DNA of 64,000 nt from positions 1-64,000 of the forward strand of contig NZ_JASHIZ010000013.1 in NCBI RefSeq assembly GCF_030733425.1, given 5' to 3'. Source of the stretch: Roseovarius sp. MMSF_3350. Lineage in GTDB: Bacteria > Pseudomonadota > Alphaproteobacteria > Rhodobacterales > Rhodobacteraceae. Within the stretch, counting starts at the first letter, position 1, and the number at the start of each line of letters is the position of its first letter. The position numbers and the translations under genes are program-made. The notes under the pieces were generated by a model. The model was not told the origin of the DNA. It worked only from the letters and a program-made list of their open reading frames with translations, and did no database searches. This document shows positions 52,163 to 61,346 of this stretch, piece by piece.

Positions 52163-54349
52163 TCACTGCCCCCCGTGGGCCGGCCCCAGGAGCTCTTTCA
52201 GCATCCGGTTGATCGTGTTGCCCCTGTCCTGGCGCGGCTGCGTCTGCGTGCGGGGCTGCTGCTGCACCTGCGGCTGCGGCTCGACCCGGATCATCGGAAG
52301 GTCGCTGACCGGAACACCCTCGTTCACCCGTACCATCGTCTCGCGCCAGATATCCGCCGGCAGGCCGCCACCGGTCACACCCTTCAGAGGGGTATTGTCG
52401 TCATACCCCATCCACACGCCGGTGACGTAATCCGCGGTAAAGCCCAGGAACCACGCGTCGCGCGCCGCCTGGGTCGTGCCCGTCTTGCCCGCGGCCTGCC
52501 GGTCGGGCAGCTTGGCGCGCGCGCCGGTGCCCGACTGCACCACCTCGTACATCATGCCCATCAGCTTCTGCGCCGCCTCCTGCTGGATCACCCGCTCGCC
52601 GATGCCCCCGCTCTTGCGCATCAGCGGCGCGTCGTCACCCAACAGCTTCAGTTCGACCAGCCCGTAAGGCGTCACCGACGAGCCGCCGTTCAGGATCCCG
52701 GCGTATGCGCCCGTCATCTCCAGCAGCGTGCTTTCCGACGCGCCCAGCGCCAGCGCCGGCCCATCGGCCAGTTCGTTGTCGATTCCGAAATCGCTGGCAA
52801 TGCGACGCACCAGGTCGCGCCCCACGCTTTCCGACACCTTCACGGCCGGAATGTTGTAGGATTCCGCCAGCGCCGTGATCAGCGGCACACGGCCGTGAAA
52901 CTTGTTGTCGTAATTGTCCGGGCACCACCGGCCCGAGCCCGTGATATCAAGGCAATAGGGCTCGTCCACCACCATCGAGTTCGGCTCGTAGCCCAGTTCC
53001 AGCGCGGTGGCGTAGACAAAGGGCTTGAACGCCGATCCAGTTTGCCGCTTGGCCATCGTGGCCCGGTTGAACGCGCCGGTGACGCGCGACTTGCGGCCGC
53101 CCACCATGGCCCGCACCGCGCCGTCGGCGCTCATGACGACGATCGCCGCCTGCGCCTCGGACCCGTCGCTCACCTTGTTCTCGAAGATCCAGTCCAGCGC
53201 CTCCTCGGCGGCGCGCTGCATGCGCTGGTCCAGCGTCGTCTGGATGATAACGTCCTCGGTCGTGTCGCGGGTGAAAAGCTCGGGTCCGCTGTCCATCACC
53301 CAGTCGGCGAAATAGCCCCCCGCCTGCGCCTCGGCGGCCTCCGACAGGGTGGCGGGATTGTCCTGGGCGGCCTGCTCCTCGGCCTCGGTCAGGTAGCCCT
53401 GCTCGTTCATCAACCGCAGCACCGTCGCCGCCCGCGCCTGCGAGCGTTCCAGGTTGGTCGTGGGCGCCAGCCGCGTCGGCGCGGTCAGCAAACCCGCCAG
53501 CATCGCCGCCTGCGCCGCGTTCACCTCGCGCGCGCTGACGCCGAAATAGCGCTGCGCCGCGGCCTCGACACCAAAGGCGCCACCGCCGAAATAGGCCCGG
53601 TTGAGATAGATCGACAGGATCTCGTTCTTGGAGTACTTCGCCTCCATCGCCATGGCATAGATCGCTTCCTTGGCCTTCCGGCTCAGCGATCCGCGGCGGC
53701 AATCCTGAACGTAATCCGCCTCGCTCTCCCACTCGCTCTCGTCGTATTCCACGCCCAAACACAGCAGTTTCGCGGTCTGTTGCGTGATGGTCGAGCCGCC
53801 ATGACCGCTCAGCGGCCCGCGCCCCTCGCTCAGGTTGATGCGGATGGCGCTGGCGATGCCGCGCGGGCTCAGGCCGAAATGGCTGTAGAACCGCTTGTCC
53901 TCGGTGGCCAGCACGGCGTTGCGCAGGTCGGGGCTGACGGTGTCGGCGGTCACCACGCCGCCGAACTGATCGCCGCGCCAGGCAAAGACGTCGCCCTCGC
54001 GGTCCAGCATCGTGACCGACCCGCGCGCCCGCCCGTCCAGCAGCGCCCGCACGTCCGGCAACCCGGCATAGACGTAAGCCACCGCAAGCGCCGTCACCAG
54101 CAACAGCACCGCCGCCACGCGCCACGTCACCACCCAGATCAGCCGCAGGATCCAGCGGAACAGGCGCTTGATCCACGCCACCGGGCCGCGCCCGCCGCCC
54201 GAACCGCCACCGCTCTTGCGTTGCGTGCGCAGGGGTTTCGCCGGCTTGCGCGCAGCCGTCGCGGACCGACCCTTTGCCGGTGCCTTCGTGGTCTTGCCGT
54301 ATCGCCTGTCTGCAACGAGTCGCGGCGCTTTTCGCCCCTGATTTCCCAT
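52163..54349 (-). CDS. Class A penicillin-binding protein (PBP1A type)
   Basis: A 728-aa bifunctional peptidoglycan synthase. A basic, Lys-rich cytoplasmic tail precedes one membrane helix (about 70-95). The GT51 glycosyltransferase has the catalytic Glu in VLATEDKRFYSHFG and GHGGSTITQQTAK. The transpeptidase has SxxK in GSAFKPFVYA, SxN-type AESYNIPAVK and KTG in AGKTGTTQAARDAW. A Gln/Pro-rich tail (PQVQQQPRTQTQPRQD) ends the protein. It diverges from glnK across 343 bases. Confidence 0.95.
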   Translation of the reverse strand: MGNQGRKAPRLVADRRYGKTTKAPAKGRSATAARKPAKPLRTQRKSGGGSGGGRGPVAWIKRLFRWILRLIWVVTWRVAAVLLLVTALAVAYVYAGLPDVRALLDGRARGSVTMLDREGDVFAWRGDQFGGVVTADTVSPDLRNAVLATEDKRFYSHFGLSPRGIASAIRINLSEGRGPLSGHGGSTITQQTAKLLCLGVEYDESEWESEADYVQDCRRGSLSRKAKEAIYAMAMEAKYSKNEILSIYLNRAYFGGGAFGVEAAAQRYFGVSAREVNAAQAAMLAGLLTAPTRLAPTTNLERSQARAATVLRLMNEQGYLTEAEEQAAQDNPATLSEAAEAQAGGYFADWVMDSGPELFTRDTTEDVIIQTTLDQRMQRAAEEALDWIFENKVSDGSEAQAAIVVMSADGAVRAMVGGRKSRVTGAFNRATMAKRQTGSAFKPFVYATALELGYEPNSMVVDEPYCLDITGSGRWCPDNYDNKFHGRVPLITALAESYNIPAVKVSESVGRDLVRRIASDFGIDNELADGPALALGASESTLLEMTGAYAGILNGGSSVTPYGLVELKLLGDDAPLMRKSGGIGERVIQQEAAQKLMGMMYEVVQSGTGARAKLPDRQAAGKTGTTQAARDAWFLGFTADYVTGVWMGYDDNTPLKGVTGGGLPADIWRETMVRVNEGVPVSDLPMIRVEPQPQVQQQPRTQTQPRQDRGNTINRMLKELLGPAHGGQ

Positions 54350-54692
54350 GCCCTACCTGCCCGGACCTCTGGTTTTGCGGCAGTTTACAGGTCCTCAACC
54401 CGAAAGTAGACCCCCGAAATGCATCGCAGGCCCTCTGCACCGCGTCACCCCGGCCTGTGATCCGCCCGGCCGCCCGGTGGCCGCGCTCGGCGACATACCG
54501 CCTAGGGTAGGGCCCCAAATATGATTCTTAATCGCACATTTATTAGTCATATACGCATATTTGCGCATAATTTGTGCATAACTCGTCGATTTCCGCCCGT
54601 TTCCTCGCCGCTCACCCTTCCAGCCCGCCGCATCTCCGTCACTTTCTGCATCAGCGAAACCAACCTCGCCCAAGCAACCGAAAGGGACATCT
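54350..54692. other. 343-bp divergent region between the PBP gene and glnK
   Basis: The glnK side is AT-rich from about 54510 to 54590 and holds three GCATA repeats at 54555, 54565 and 54576. No small gene is evident. No sigma-54 (TGGCAC-N5-TTGC) element was found. Confidence 0.5.
54562..54578 (+). promoter_or_regulatory. Putative NtrC-binding site upstream of glnK-amt
   Basis: TGCGC-N7-GTGCA has the 17-base layout of the NtrC consensus TGCAC-N7-GTGCA with one mismatch. It lies 115 bases before the glnK start, within phased GCATA repeats. In Rhodobacter capsulatus NtrC activates from such upstream sites with the housekeeping sigma factor, which fits the lack of a sigma-54 promoter. Confidence 0.5.
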
Positions 54693-55031
54693 GTGAAACT
54701 CATCATTGCAACCATCAAGCCGTTCAAGCTTGAAGATGTGCGCGAAGCGCTGACGGGGATCGGCGTGCGCGGCATGATGGTGACCGAGATCAAGGGCTTC
54801 GGCTCGCAATCCGGCCACACCGAGATCTACCGCGGCGCGGAATACGCCGTGAACTTCGTACCCAAGATCAAGCTCGAGATCGCCGTCACCGCCGGCATGG
54901 TCGACCAGGTGGTCGAGACCATCGCGACGACAGCGCGCACCGGCAAGATCGGCGACGGCAAGATCTTCGTGCTCGATATCGGACAGGCCATGCGCGTGCG
55001 CACCGGCGAAACCAACGATGACGCGCTTTGA
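54693..55031 (+). CDS. glnK: P-II nitrogen regulatory protein GlnK
   Basis: A 112-aa P-II signal protein. Tyr51, the uridylylation site at the tip of the T-loop (RGAEYAVNF), is conserved, as are KPFKLEDV and the C-terminal ALTG...GKIGDGKIFV. It binds 2-oxoglutarate and ATP/ADP and plugs the AmtB channel when ammonium is high. The GTG start is supported by AAGGGA upstream. It is followed 29 bases later by amt, the standard glnK-amtB order. Confidence 0.96.
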   Translation: MKLIIATIKPFKLEDVREALTGIGVRGMMVTEIKGFGSQSGHTEIYRGAEYAVNFVPKIKLEIAVTAGMVDQVVETIATTARTGKIGDGKIFVLDIGQAMRVRTGETNDDAL

Positions 55032-55060
55032 ACACGCGCGATAGAAGGGATAACATCACA

Positions 55061-56395
55061 ATGAAACGCTTTATTCATCTGGGGCTCGCCGCAACCGCAA
55101 TCACGGTCCTGCCCCAACTCGGCTTCGCTCAGGAAGCCGCCGAGACCGAAGCAGCCGCACCTGGCTTCGACGAAATCGGCCCCTACATCATGACGACCCT
55201 GCTGTTCTGCATGGCCGGCTTCCTGGTGTTCTTCATGGCCGCGGGTTTCGCCATGCTCGAAGGCGGGCTGGTGCGCTCCAAGAACGTCACCATGCAGATG
55301 ACCAAGAACATCGCGCTCTTCTCGATTGCCGCGATCATGTACTGGCTCGTCGGCTTCAACACGATGTATCCGGGCGACTTCAACGGCTACTTCGCCATCG
55401 GCGGTCAGACCGTGCTCGATCCGGTGGGCGTGGCCGCGGCGGACGCCGCGCTCGATTACGCGTCGGTCGGCTCGGACTTCTTCTTCCAGCTGGTCTTTGT
55501 CGCTGCCACCGCCTCGATCGTGTCGGGCGCGCTGGCCGAACGGATCAAGCTGTGGCCGTTCCTGATCTTCGTCGTCATCCTGACCGGCTTCATGTACCCG
55601 ATCTCGGGCTCGTGGAAATGGGGCGCAGGCTGGCTCGACGCCGCCGGCTTCCAGGACTTCGCCGGCTCCACCGTGGTGCACTCCGTGGGCGGCTGGGCCG
55701 CTCTGGCAGGCGCCATCGTGCTGGGCCCGCGCCTGGGCAAGTACGGCAAGGACGGCAAGGTCACTCCGATGCCCGGCTCCAACCTGGCGCTCGCCACTCT
55801 CGGCACGTTCATCCTGTGGCTCGGCTGGTTCGGCTTCAACGGCGGCTCGCAGCTTGCCATGGGCACCGTGGGTGACGTCTCCGACGTAAGCCGCATCTTC
55901 GCCAACACCAACATGGCCGCCGCGGCCGGTGCCGTGACCGCGCTGATCCTCAGCCAGGTGATGTACAAGAAACCGGACCTCACCATGGTGCTCAACGGCG
56001 CCCTGGCCGGCCTTGTCTCGATCACCGCGGAACCGCTCGCACCCACGCTCTTCGGTGCGCTCTGGATCGGTGCCGTGGGCGGCGTGATCGTGGTCCTGAC
56101 GATCCCGATGCTCGACAAGCTGAAAATCGACGACGTGGTCGGCGCCGTTCCGGTGCACCTCTTCGCCGGTATCTGGGGCACCATCGCCGTGATCTTCTAC
56201 AACGGCGACGCCAACCTGATCACCCAGCTGACCGGCATCGTGGCCTACGGTGTGTTCACCTTCGTGGCCAGCCTGATCATCTGGTTCATCCTCAAGGCCG
56301 TCATGGGCATCCGCGTCGGCGAAGAGGAAGAGATCGCAGGTCTCGACATGTCCGAACTGGGGATGGAAGCCTACCCCGAGTTCTCGAAGGGCTGA
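55061..56395 (+). CDS. amtB: Ammonium transporter AmtB
   Basis: A 444-aa ammonium channel. A cleavable signal peptide (MKRFIHLGLAATAITVLPQLGFA) precedes eleven membrane helices. Conserved features include the twin pore His region in FAGSTVVHSVGGWAALAGA and the second in VGAVPVHLFAGIWG, plus FNGGSQLAMG. The ATG at 55061 is chosen because it begins the signal peptide and follows AAGGGA. It acts with GlnK at the inner membrane. A rho-independent terminator follows. Confidence 0.96.
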   Translation: MKRFIHLGLAATAITVLPQLGFAQEAAETEAAAPGFDEIGPYIMTTLLFCMAGFLVFFMAAGFAMLEGGLVRSKNVTMQMTKNIALFSIAAIMYWLVGFNTMYPGDFNGYFAIGGQTVLDPVGVAAADAALDYASVGSDFFFQLVFVAATASIVSGALAERIKLWPFLIFVVILTGFMYPISGSWKWGAGWLDAAGFQDFAGSTVVHSVGGWAALAGAIVLGPRLGKYGKDGKVTPMPGSNLALATLGTFILWLGWFGFNGGSQLAMGTVGDVSDVSRIFANTNMAAAAGAVTALILSQVMYKKPDLTMVLNGALAGLVSITAEPLAPTLFGALWIGAVGGVIVVLTIPMLDKLKIDDVVGAVPVHLFAGIWGTIAVIFYNGDANLITQLTGIVAYGVFTFVASLIIWFILKAVMGIRVGEEEEIAGLDMSELGMEAYPEFSKG

Positions 56396-56435
56396 GACCG
56401 CTGACAGAGATGGGTCCTCCCGACCCTTGATCCTG

Positions 56436-56464
56436 ACCCGGGCGTTCGCGCCCGGGTTTTTTCT
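56436..56464 (+). terminator. Rho-independent terminator of glnK-amtB
   Basis: ACCCGGGCG-TTCG-CGCCCGGGT is a perfect 9-bp stem with a TTCG tetraloop (56436-56457), followed by a T-rich tract. It is the clearest intrinsic terminator in the window. Confidence 0.92.
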
Positions 56465-56523
56465 TGTGCCGCAAACCCCGAACGCCATTGCGGTCGATGC
56501 CCTCGCGCCCTAGCTCTGATCCC

Positions 56524-57420
56524 ATGTCCGACGCCTACCGCCCGCACGAAGCCCTGGTCGCCGCGGCCCGCCCCACGGCATCGCTCGTGCGCCTCGTGCT
56601 CGGCGCGGTGATGCTGTCGGTCCTGTTCCTGTCCTTGATCTTCACCACGTCGGCGCTGCTCAACGTGATCGTGCCCGGCACGCCGATGGACGACACCGTG
56701 ACCGCGCTGGAACGCGGCGACACACCCTACGGCGTGCTGGCCAATCTCTATGTCTTCGGCTTCATCCTCTTCGCACTGGCCATCACCGGGCGCACGGTTC
56801 ACAACCGCACCCTGCCCAGCTTCATCGGCGATCCCGGGCGCGCGCGGCACCATTTCGGCCGCGTCTGCCTCTACATGGTGGGCTTGCACGTGGCGCTGTC
56901 GCTGCTCCTGCCCGCCACCCCCGATCTCGTGCCCGAGACCAACCTCAACCCCTCCCTCTGGCTCAGCTTCCTGCCGCTGGCCCTGCCCGCGCTGCTGATC
57001 CAGACCGGCGCCGAGGAACTGGTGTTTCGCGGCTACCTGCAAAGCCAGCTCGCCGCCCGCTTCGCCAGCCCCCGGGTCTGGCTCATCGTGCCCTCGATCC
57101 TCTTCGGCCTGCTGCATTACGACCCGATCATGAACGGCGACGCCACCTGGCTGATCGTCGGCTGGGCCACGCTTTTCGGCATCGCCGCGGCCGACCTCAC
57201 GGCGCGCACCGGCACCATCGGCGCCGCCCTCGGCCTGCATTTCGTCAACAATTTCTTCGCGATCCTCGTGGTCGCGCCCGAGAACAATCTCGACGGCCTG
57301 GCGCTTTACACCTACCCCTTCGCGCTTGACGATACCGACACGCTCTGGGTCTGGGCCCCGCTCGACCTGATGCTGCTGCTCGTCAGCTGGCTCACTGCGC
57401 GCCTCGCCCTTCGCGTCTGA
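56524..57420 (+). CDS. CPBP-family intramembrane metalloprotease
   Basis: A 298-aa membrane protein with about seven to eight helices and the CPBP (Rce1/CAAX-like) motifs: EELVFRG at about residues 163-169, LLHYDP, and HFVNNF. In eukaryotes Rce1 cuts prenylated proteins; bacterial members' substrates are mostly unknown. The ATG at 56524 starts a compact N-terminus ([10 protein letters not shown]); earlier in-frame codons fall in the terminator region. It lies between amt and accD and appears to be its own unit. Confidence 0.9.
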   Translation: MSDAYRPHEALVAAARPTASLVRLVLGAVMLSVLFLSLIFTTSALLNVIVPGTPMDDTVTALERGDTPYGVLANLYVFGFILFALAITGRTVHNRTLPSFIGDPGRARHHFGRVCLYMVGLHVALSLLLPATPDLVPETNLNPSLWLSFLPLALPALLIQTGAEELVFRGYLQSQLAARFASPRVWLIVPSILFGLLHYDPIMNGDATWLIVGWATLFGIAAADLTARTGTIGAALGLHFVNNFFAILVVAPENNLDGLALYTYPFALDDTDTLWVWAPLDLMLLLVSWLTARLALRV

Positions 57421-57481
57421 TTGCATTTCCCCCGCGCACGGCTTATCTCAAGGGCGATTTGCAACGGGAACTGGGCCACCG

Positions 57482-58444
57482 ATGAACTGGATCACCAATT
57501 ACGTGCGTCCGCGCATCAACTCGATCTTCTCGCGCCGCGAGATCCCCGAGAACCTGTGGACCAAGTGCGAAGAGTGCGGAACCATGCTGTTCCACCGCGA
57601 ATTGCGCGAGAATCTCAACGTCTGCACGTCCTGCGGCCACCACATGGCGATCACCCCGCGCGACCGCTTCACCGCGCTTTTCGACGGCGGCGCCTTCACC
57701 CAGGTCGCCGTGCCCCAGCCCACGCCCGACCCGCTGCACTTTCGCGACCAGAAGAAATATCCAGACCGGATGCGCGCCGCGCAAAAGGCCACGGGTGAAA
57801 CCGAGGCGATGCTGGTGGCCTCCGGCGAAATCGGCCGCACCCCCATTGTGGCGGCGGCGCAGGATTTCTCCTTCATGGCCGGCTCCATGGGCATGTATGT
57901 CGGCAACGCCATCATCGCAGCCGCCGAAGAGGCGGTGAAGCTCAAGCGCCCCCTCGTGCTCTTTTCCGCCGCCGGTGGCGCGCGGATGCAGGAAGGCATC
58001 CTGTCGCTGATGCAGATGCCCCGAACCACCGTCGCCGTGCAGATGCTGAAAGAGGCGGGACTGCCCTACATCGTCGTGCTCACCCACCCCACCACCGGCG
58101 GCGTCACCGCCTCCTACGCCATGCTGGGCGACGTGCATATCGCGGAACCGGGCGCGCTGATCTGCTTCGCGGGCCCACGCGTGATCGAACAGACGATCCG
58201 CGAAAAACTGCCCGAGGGCTTCCAGCGCGCCGAATACCTGCTCGACCACGGGATGCTCGACCGCGTGACCCCCCGCGGCCAGATGCGCGCCGAGCTCATC
58301 TCCATCCTGCGCATGCTCCTGAACCTGCCCCCCGCCGTCACCGCCGACCTTCCCGCCCCCGAGCTCCCGCTCGAGGACGAGGCGCAGGGCGCGGCACAGC
58401 CCGACACGGGCGAAGAGCAATCCGCGGACACATCCGACAAATGA
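57482..58444 (+). CDS. accD: Acetyl-CoA carboxylase carboxyltransferase subunit beta
   Basis: A 320-aa beta subunit of the carboxyltransferase making malonyl-CoA. The zinc ribbon has Cys29, Cys32, Cys48 and Cys51. The crotonase-like core has [14 protein letters not shown] and the oxyanion/CoA region [12 protein letters not shown]. It forms an alpha2beta2 enzyme with AccA, which is elsewhere. Its stop overlaps the folC start by ATGA; accD-folC pairing is common in bacteria. Confidence 0.97.
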   Translation: MNWITNYVRPRINSIFSRREIPENLWTKCEECGTMLFHRELRENLNVCTSCGHHMAITPRDRFTALFDGGAFTQVAVPQPTPDPLHFRDQKKYPDRMRAAQKATGETEAMLVASGEIGRTPIVAAAQDFSFMAGSMGMYVGNAIIAAAEEAVKLKRPLVLFSAAGGARMQEGILSLMQMPRTTVAVQMLKEAGLPYIVVLTHPTTGGVTASYAMLGDVHIAEPGALICFAGPRVIEQTIREKLPEGFQRAEYLLDHGMLDRVTPRGQMRAELISILRMLLNLPPAVTADLPAPELPLEDEAQGAAQPDTGEEQSADTSDK

Positions 58445-59715
58445 CCGCCCCCACATCGGACGTCATCCTCGACCGGATGATGGCCCTGCACCCCAAGATC
58501 ATCGACCTCACGCTCGACCGCGTCTGGCGCCTGCTCGACGCGCTCGGCAACCCGCAGGATGCCCTGCCCCCGGTAATCCACATCGCCGGCACCAACGGCA
58601 AGGGCTCGACGCTCGCCATGATCCGCGCAGGCATCGAAGGGGCGGGCAAGACCGCCCACGCCTACACCTCGCCCCACCTCGCCCGCTTTCACGAACGAAT
58701 CCGGCTGGCCGGCGAGCTGATCACCGAGCCGCACCTGACCGAAGTGCTCGACGAGTGCTACGCCGCCAACGGCGACGCGCCGATCACCTATTTCGAGATC
58801 ACGACCTGCGCCGCAATCCTCGCCATGTCGCGCGTGCCCGCCGATTACACCCTGCTCGAAGTGGGCCTGGGCGGACGGCTCGATGCCACCAATGTCGTGG
58901 CCAAGCCCGCGCTCACCATCATCACGCCCGTGTCGATGGACCACGAGCAATACTTGGGCGACACGCTGGCCAAGATCGCGATGGAAAAGGCCGGCATCCT
59001 CAAACGCGGCGTCACGTGCGTCGTCGGCCCACAGGACGAAGAAGGCATGGACGCCATCGAGGCCGCCGCCAGGCGACTGGGCGCGCCCCTTCTGGCCCAC
59101 GGCCAGCACTGGCATGTCACCACCGAGCGCGGTCGCCTGATCTACCAGGACGAAACCGGCCTGCGCGACCTGCCTCTGCCCAACCTGCCCGGCGCGCACC
59201 AGTACGAGAACGCGGGCGCCGCCCTCGCCGCCCTGCGTCACCTGCACCTTGGCGATGCCGCGCTCGAGGCGGCGGTCACGCACGCCCATTGGCCCGCCCG
59301 GATGCAACGCCTCTCCACCGGCCCGCTGGCCGAGGCGGCACCGCAGGCCGAACTCTGGCTCGACGGCGGCCACAACCCCGCCGCGGGCCGCGCCCTGGCC
59401 GCGCATCTTTCTTCGCTGCCACCGCGACCGACGCACCTCGTCTGCGGCATGCTCAACACCAAGGATATCTCGGGCTACCTCTCGCCGCTCGCCGGTGTCG
59501 CCCAAAGCCTCACCGCCATCTCCATCCCCGGCGAGGCCAACACCCTTCCCGCCGACGCCACCGCCACCGCCGCCGCCAACGCGGGCCTGTTCGCCGGTAC
59601 CGCGCCCAACGCCCGCGCCGCCATCGAGGGCATCGCGGCGAAAGACCCAACCGCGCGCATTCTCATCTGCGGCTCGCTTTATCTCGCCGGCGCGATCCTG
59701 CGCGAAAACGGCTAA
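58441..59715 (+). CDS. folC: Bifunctional folylpolyglutamate synthase/dihydrofolate synthase
   Basis: A 424-aa Mur-ligase-type enzyme adding glutamate to dihydropteroate and folates. The P-loop is [15 protein letters not shown], the folate loop [12 protein letters not shown], the Mg region [11 protein letters not shown], and the C-terminal [12 protein letters not shown]. The cofactor it makes supplies the GcvT-type domains of the demethylases elsewhere in this window. It overlaps accD by four bases and faces the epimerase-like gene. Confidence 0.96.
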   Translation: MTAPTSDVILDRMMALHPKIIDLTLDRVWRLLDALGNPQDALPPVIHIAGTNGKGSTLAMIRAGIEGAGKTAHAYTSPHLARFHERIRLAGELITEPHLTEVLDECYAANGDAPITYFEITTCAAILAMSRVPADYTLLEVGLGGRLDATNVVAKPALTIITPVSMDHEQYLGDTLAKIAMEKAGILKRGVTCVVGPQDEEGMDAIEAAARRLGAPLLAHGQHWHVTTERGRLIYQDETGLRDLPLPNLPGAHQYENAGAALAALRHLHLGDAALEAAVTHAHWPARMQRLSTGPLAEAAPQAELWLDGGHNPAAGRALAAHLSSLPPRPTHLVCGMLNTKDISGYLSPLAGVAQSLTAISIPGEANTLPADATATAAANAGLFAGTAPNARAAIEGIAAKDPTARILICGSLYLAGAILRENG

Positions 59716-59743
59716 TCGGGTGCGTTTTGTCGTATCGCCGGCA

Positions 59744-59807
59744 TGAGTATTTGAAGAACAGTGAAAATCGGGGGAGACCAAACCTTTCATTGTTCCCGAA
59801 ATACTCA
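59744..59807. repeat. Large imperfect inverted repeat after folC (23-bp motif, copies 2 and 3)
   Basis: Bases 59744-59766 and 59785-59807 are inverted copies of one 23-bp motif (19 of 23 matching) over an 18-base loop. Copy 59744-59766 is the exact reverse complement of 5605-5627. It sits between two convergent genes and may terminate both. Confidence 0.65.
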
Positions 59808-59874
59808 CATACCGCGGGCAGCGATCGGCAGGACCGTCTGGATTTTCAGCCTGAATGACACCAAGGCCGCGCCC

Positions 59875-59922
59875 GTCCCGGACTTGATCCGGGACCTCGT
59901 AGGGTGGGTGAAAACCCACGCG
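59875..59922. repeat. Family A palindrome directly followed by a family B palindrome
   Basis: GTCCCGGA-CTTGA-TCCGGGAC (59875-59895) is separated by three bases from the 24-base family B element at 59899-59922, identical to 40389-40412. Confidence 0.8.
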
Positions 59923-59929
59923 CCGCGCC

Positions 59930-60796
59930 TCACCCCTTGCGCGCGCTTTCGTCTCCTAACAACGCGGTCAACCCCGCCCGGTAATCCGGATAGATCAACG
60001 CGACCCCCAACTCGTCCTTGATCCGGCTGTTGTCCACGCGCTTCGATTCCGCATAGAACGACCGCGCCATAGGGCTCATGTCCGCCTCCTCGAAATCCAC
60101 CGCCGGCGGCAGCGGCACCCCCAGCAATTCCGCCGCATAGCCGATCACATCCTGCGGCGGCGCCGGATCGTCGTCGCAGACGTTGTAGGCCGCACCCGGA
60201 TTGGGCCGCTTGATCGACGCCTCCAGCACCTGCGCGATGTCCTCGACATGGGTCCGGCTGAACACCTGGCCTTGCTTGATGATCCGCCGCGCCGTGCCCT
60301 TTCGCACCTTCTCGAACGGCCCGCGCCCGGGGCCATAAATGCCCGCCAGCCGGAAGATATGCAGCGGCAGGTCCGGTATCGCCGCCCAGGCCGCCTCCGC
60401 CACGACCCGCCTCTGACCGCGCTCGGTCGAAGGCTCCAGCGGCGTGTCCTCGGTCACCCACTCGCCCTCGTGGTCGCCATAGACCCCGGTGGTCGACAGG
60501 TAGCCGGCCCATTCCAGCCGCCCCGCGATGGCCGCGATCTCGTCCTCCAAAGCGTTCAGCACCGGGTCGCCCTCCTCCCCCGGACTGACCGAGGTCAGCA
60601 GGTGCGTCGCCACGCCCAGCGCCTCCGACAGGTCGCTGCCGGGCCAGACCACGCCTTCGACGCCTTGCTTGCGCAGCGCCTCGGCCTTCTCTGCCGTCCG
60701 GGTCGTCCCGATCACGCGCCAGCCCTGAGGGATCAGCCGCCGGGCCAGCGCCCGCGCCGAAAACCCGTGCCCGAAAGACAGCAACACCTTGCCCAT
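59930..60796 (-). CDS. NAD(P)-dependent epimerase-like (extended SDR) protein
   Basis: A 288-aa extended short-chain dehydrogenase-like protein. The N-terminal nucleotide-binding loop is SFGHGFSARALARRL, somewhat degenerate. STTGVYGDHEGEWV carries the Thr and Tyr positions, IYGPGRGPF is the family segment, and DIAQVLEAS follows. Homologues annotated YeeZ lie in the same group. The catalytic YxxxK is not clear, so the protein may be a binding rather than an oxidoreductase member. The ATG at 60796 begins MGKVLLSFG. A VOC gene follows upstream. Confidence 0.82.
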   Translation of the reverse strand: MGKVLLSFGHGFSARALARRLIPQGWRVIGTTRTAEKAEALRKQGVEGVVWPGSDLSEALGVATHLLTSVSPGEEGDPVLNALEDEIAAIAGRLEWAGYLSTTGVYGDHEGEWVTEDTPLEPSTERGQRRVVAEAAWAAIPDLPLHIFRLAGIYGPGRGPFEKVRKGTARRIIKQGQVFSRTHVEDIAQVLEASIKRPNPGAAYNVCDDDPAPPQDVIGYAAELLGVPLPPAVDFEEADMSPMARSFYAESKRVDNSRIKDELGVALIYPDYRAGLTALLGDESARKG

Positions 60797-60812
60797 GCGT
60801 TTCTCCTGTGCC

Positions 60813-61250
60813 TCACCCGGCTGATATATCCTCCAGCGGCCGCGACGCCACCCAGGCATAACCGTTCTCGCACAGGATGGTGGTCTCGCGCAGGCCATGC
60901 GGCTTGTCCGTCGGCGGCTGCAACACGTGCCCGCCCGCCGCCTCGGCCCGTGCCGCCGCCTCGTCCGGGTCGCTGTCGAACAGATGCAATTGCGCCCCGC
61001 CCCCGCGCGGCGCGCCCTCGGGCACCAGGCTCAGCGACGGATGGCTGGCATAGGTCCCGTCCGCATGCAGTTGCAACAACTGCTCGCCATATGCCATGAT
61101 CGCGAAATCCGCGCTCACCCGATGGGCCGTCATCCCGAACACGGCCTCCAGAAACGCCGCTTCCCGCGGCACGTCGCGCACCAGCAGGTTCAGCCCCAGC
61201 CCCCGCAGCGACGCGCCGAACACCTCCGGCGTGACCGTCTCGAAATCCAT
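60813..61250 (-). CDS. VOC-superfamily (glyoxalase/bleomycin resistance-like) protein
   Basis: A 145-aa VOC-fold protein: LRGLGLNLLVRDVPREAAFLE begins the first beta-alpha-beta unit and AAARAEAAGGHVLQPPTDKPHGLRETTILCENGYAW the second, cited here by their conserved residues. Function unknown; metal ligand positions are only partly present (His in QLHLFD, Glu in RETTI). It lies 16 bases upstream of the epimerase gene on the same strand. Confidence 0.82.
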   Translation of the reverse strand: MDFETVTPEVFGASLRGLGLNLLVRDVPREAAFLEAVFGMTAHRVSADFAIMAYGEQLLQLHADGTYASHPSLSLVPEGAPRGGGAQLHLFDSDPDEAAARAEAAGGHVLQPPTDKPHGLRETTILCENGYAWVASRPLEDISAG

Positions 61251-61346
61251 AAGCCTCTCCCTTGCGGCGATAAATCCGCGCCAGCTTGCGAACCGCATCC
61301 CGCTCTGTCAACGTGTCCCGCAAAAGTTGAATGTATCGGGTACACC

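Noticed and set aside
54580-54692. Sigma-54 promoter before glnK
   Set aside because: I looked for TGGCAC-N5-TTGC and found none.
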